DNA from: Latrodectus hesperus
Taxonomy: Eukaryota; Arthropoda; Arachnida; Araneae; Theridiidae
Direction of reading: 5' to 3'
Assembly: GCA_037975125.1 (NCBI GenBank)
Contig: CM075855.1
Span: 109,272,745-109,336,744 of the forward strand
DNA: 64,000 nucleotides
Numbering within the stretch: position 1 is the first letter of the stretch; each line of letters starts with the position of its first letter. The translations under genes were made by a program, and so were the position numbers. Of this stretch, positions 62,030 to 64,000 are shown in pieces. Below the pieces are notes generated by a model. That model was not told the origin of the DNA and did no database searches. It saw nothing but the letters and a program-made list of their open reading frames with translations.

Positions 62030-62685
62030 AATATCAATATATCTGAAAAAACAATCAATATATCAATATATCTGAAGAAAAATTATGAATATATCTGAAG
62101 ATCAATACATCTGAAGATAATGGGGAAAACATTTTATGCTTATACCAAACTATAATATTAACTATCATTTCCTAACAAAATTTTAAAAATTAAAAAGGTA
62201 AATTGCAATAGAAACTATGAAAATATTTGTAGCATAACTGTAAATACACCATTAACACCGAATAAAAGTATGTTTTAACTAAAGAAAAAAAATTCTAAGG
62301 GGAACTGAGAAAACTGTGGCAAAACTTAAAAGTGACTATCGCTTAATATTTTAAATAAATTAAATTTTAAAAAAGGTTTTTGAATACATTTGCTGAAGTT
62401 ATAAATATACTATTGCATAACACGTAATAACAATGTGTTTTTTTAAATAATAAAGCAAATTTCTATAAGAAATGGAAACAATTGCAGAAAACTATAAAAA
62501 AGTATAAAACTAATATTTGATAAATACTTATCGAAACAAAAATTAATATACAGTATTATGTTTTAATAAACAGTTACTTTTTATGTAAATAAACTTATTA
62601 GAAATTTTATAACACAATATTTGGACATAAATTATACTGAAAAATACGCTTTGAATCTCTTACCACAAACAACGTTTTTCTATTA
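62030..62685. other. AT-rich DNA, short tandem near its start
   Basis: AATATATCTGAAGA-type words repeat four times between 62030 and 62120 (about 20-bp period). Nothing else is supported. Confidence 0.5.
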
Positions 62686-62689
62686 AAAA

Positions 62690-63450
62690 TGAAAGCCAAT
62701 ACTCTAGCGCTTTGTAGGCGATTAGGCGTATCGTCTAAGCCCTAACTTCCCTCGAAAAAAATTCTTTTCAATAAGAATTTTGACACCATCACCCTTTAAG
62801 AAATATTGGCTTTTTAAACCACGAGGAAAAGAATATTCTCGAAGCTGCTCATTAACATACATATGCACGTGGCTTTCGTTCCTTATTTATACCCTTGAAG
62901 GGAAAAAGTAGATTATATGGCAGCTTTTAGATTAACCCTTCAGACCAGTTATCTAACTTGAATTATTGGCTAGCGGTTGAAGTTACACATTTTACGCCAC
63001 TTTCAAACGCAAGACAACAAACTCTTCTTTTTTGACTGGTGCTGTTGAGTTTTATTCTTTCATGGACGTTAACGGGCTGAAAATGAATGTCACCCATTAC
63101 TCATGGCTCTTCTCATTAAAAACGAACAAATCTAGATTTATTGCTTTAGCTATCCGGTTTTTACCCGGGTATTAAGAACTGATAATAAATACTGCAATTG
63201 AAAATTTTTGAGGAGCATTAAAATGCAAGAAATTAACTTTTTTCTTTTCCGTTTTACGTTCTCTTTCAACTTGAATGAACTTTTCTTCCGTTAAAGGAAT
63301 GCTAGAGGAAAAAAAACTAAAGGGTGATTTTGATGAAAGAGTAAAAAATTATTGGCCCTGACTTGCTGATTAAAACATACTCGGTTAATAATTACGTCAT
63401 TTTCGGCGACTATGAAACCCTGATTGTGGACCACTGATGCGTGTAGAATC
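62690..63450. other. Higher-complexity island, possible conserved non-coding DNA
   Basis: Non-repetitive and less AT-rich than flanks (GTAGGCGATTAGGCGTATCG, GACGTTAACGGGCTGAAAAT, CCGGTTTTTACCCGGGTATT). No long frame. It is a candidate for regulatory DNA. Confidence 0.3.
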
Positions 63451-63454
63451 AACT

Positions 63455-64000
63455 GAAGCGAATATTTTCCTGAAATTCATTCAAATATTTTTTTTCCATG
63501 TTTAAACTTCTTTTCAAAATTTTTTCCTTTTCGGTTTTTTAATGGTTTTACAGGAAATGACATGGCGATGCTATATTCATATCTGAATTCTGGTTTGTTT
63601 GTAATTTTTCAGAAGAATTTCAATTACGCATTGTGCTAGTTTTTCGTAAAAATGCCGATGAATTTATTCAAAAGAATATACAATTTTTAATTTATGGACA
63701 CGTTTTCGTTGACTTCAAATCAACTTTGGACTATAATGGAAATTTAAAATGGGAATTGAATGCTGATTTTTTTTCCTTTCCATGGAAATGGATAATTAGT
63801 TTTGGAAGAAAATGTGGTTTTTATATATTTGTAAATGGCGATTTTCATAATTTTTTATTTCATCAAATAAAGATTTAAAGCATAGAAAGAGAATATTTTC
63901 ATATTTTTAAAAGACTATAGTTCGATGCTCGTGATTAAAAAAGAATATTTTATGCATACATTTGATTAAACAATTTAAATTGAGTATTCAAAAATGAAAA
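63455..64000. other. AT-rich DNA to window end
   Basis: An 81-codon frame at 63633-63878 has no recognisable domain. Nothing else is supported. Confidence 0.4.

Overview
This window looks like an intergenic, transposon-rich stretch of an arthropod nuclear genome, most likely a spider or other arachnid. It is very AT-rich, has long (TA)n tracts, and carries no complete protein-coding gene, rRNA, functional tRNA or CRISPR array that I can support. The assignment to arachnids rests on the flavour of the repeats: LINE 3' domains of the type LLTGHDCLAEHLHRIG and HEWYAENHPG, mariner relics, and many tRNA-derived SINEs with (CAA)n tails. It is an inference, not something I could search.

Coding remnants all belong to mobile elements. 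The LINE (non-LTR) pieces are at 1.69-2.46 kb, 19.30-19.84 kb, 22.24-22.74 kb, 23.13-24.69 kb (split), 25.01-25.83 kb (gag-like ORF1) and 29.40-29.91 kb. DNA transposons include a decayed piggyBac-type element (23291-24434) inserted at TTAA inside a LINE RNase H/C-terminal reading frame. There is also a Tc1/mariner-superfamily element with about 125-bp inverted repeats and a TA duplication (42300-43128). A Merlin/IS1595-like DDE fragment (46.19-46.49 kb) is cut by a mariner. Two 5' mariner fragments (46488 and 61233) both lack the catalytic core.

At least six SINE families share a layout of tRNA-like head with A and B boxes, family-specific body, small stem-loop and CAA-rich tail. Five copies have clear flanking target duplications. 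A family of short inverted-repeat elements (2.69, 13.87 and 45.55 kb) and a foldback element (2476-2650) are not assigned to a superfamily.

Satellite-like or duplicated arrays lie at 7.4, 13.1-13.7, 35.8, 37.5-38.1, 39.5-40.0, 43.66-44.51, 52.38-53.19 and 54.7-55.3 kb. Perfect hairpins are at 426-484 and 56012-56056. A few islands of higher complexity (1-300, 4.0-4.6, 8.06-8.46, 33.35-33.56, 40.14-40.64, 44.8-45.2, 52.08-52.38, 62.69-63.45 kb) look unlike the repeats and are the best places to look for regulatory DNA of distant genes. I saw no sign of a new multi-gene system; the most interesting material is transposon biology.
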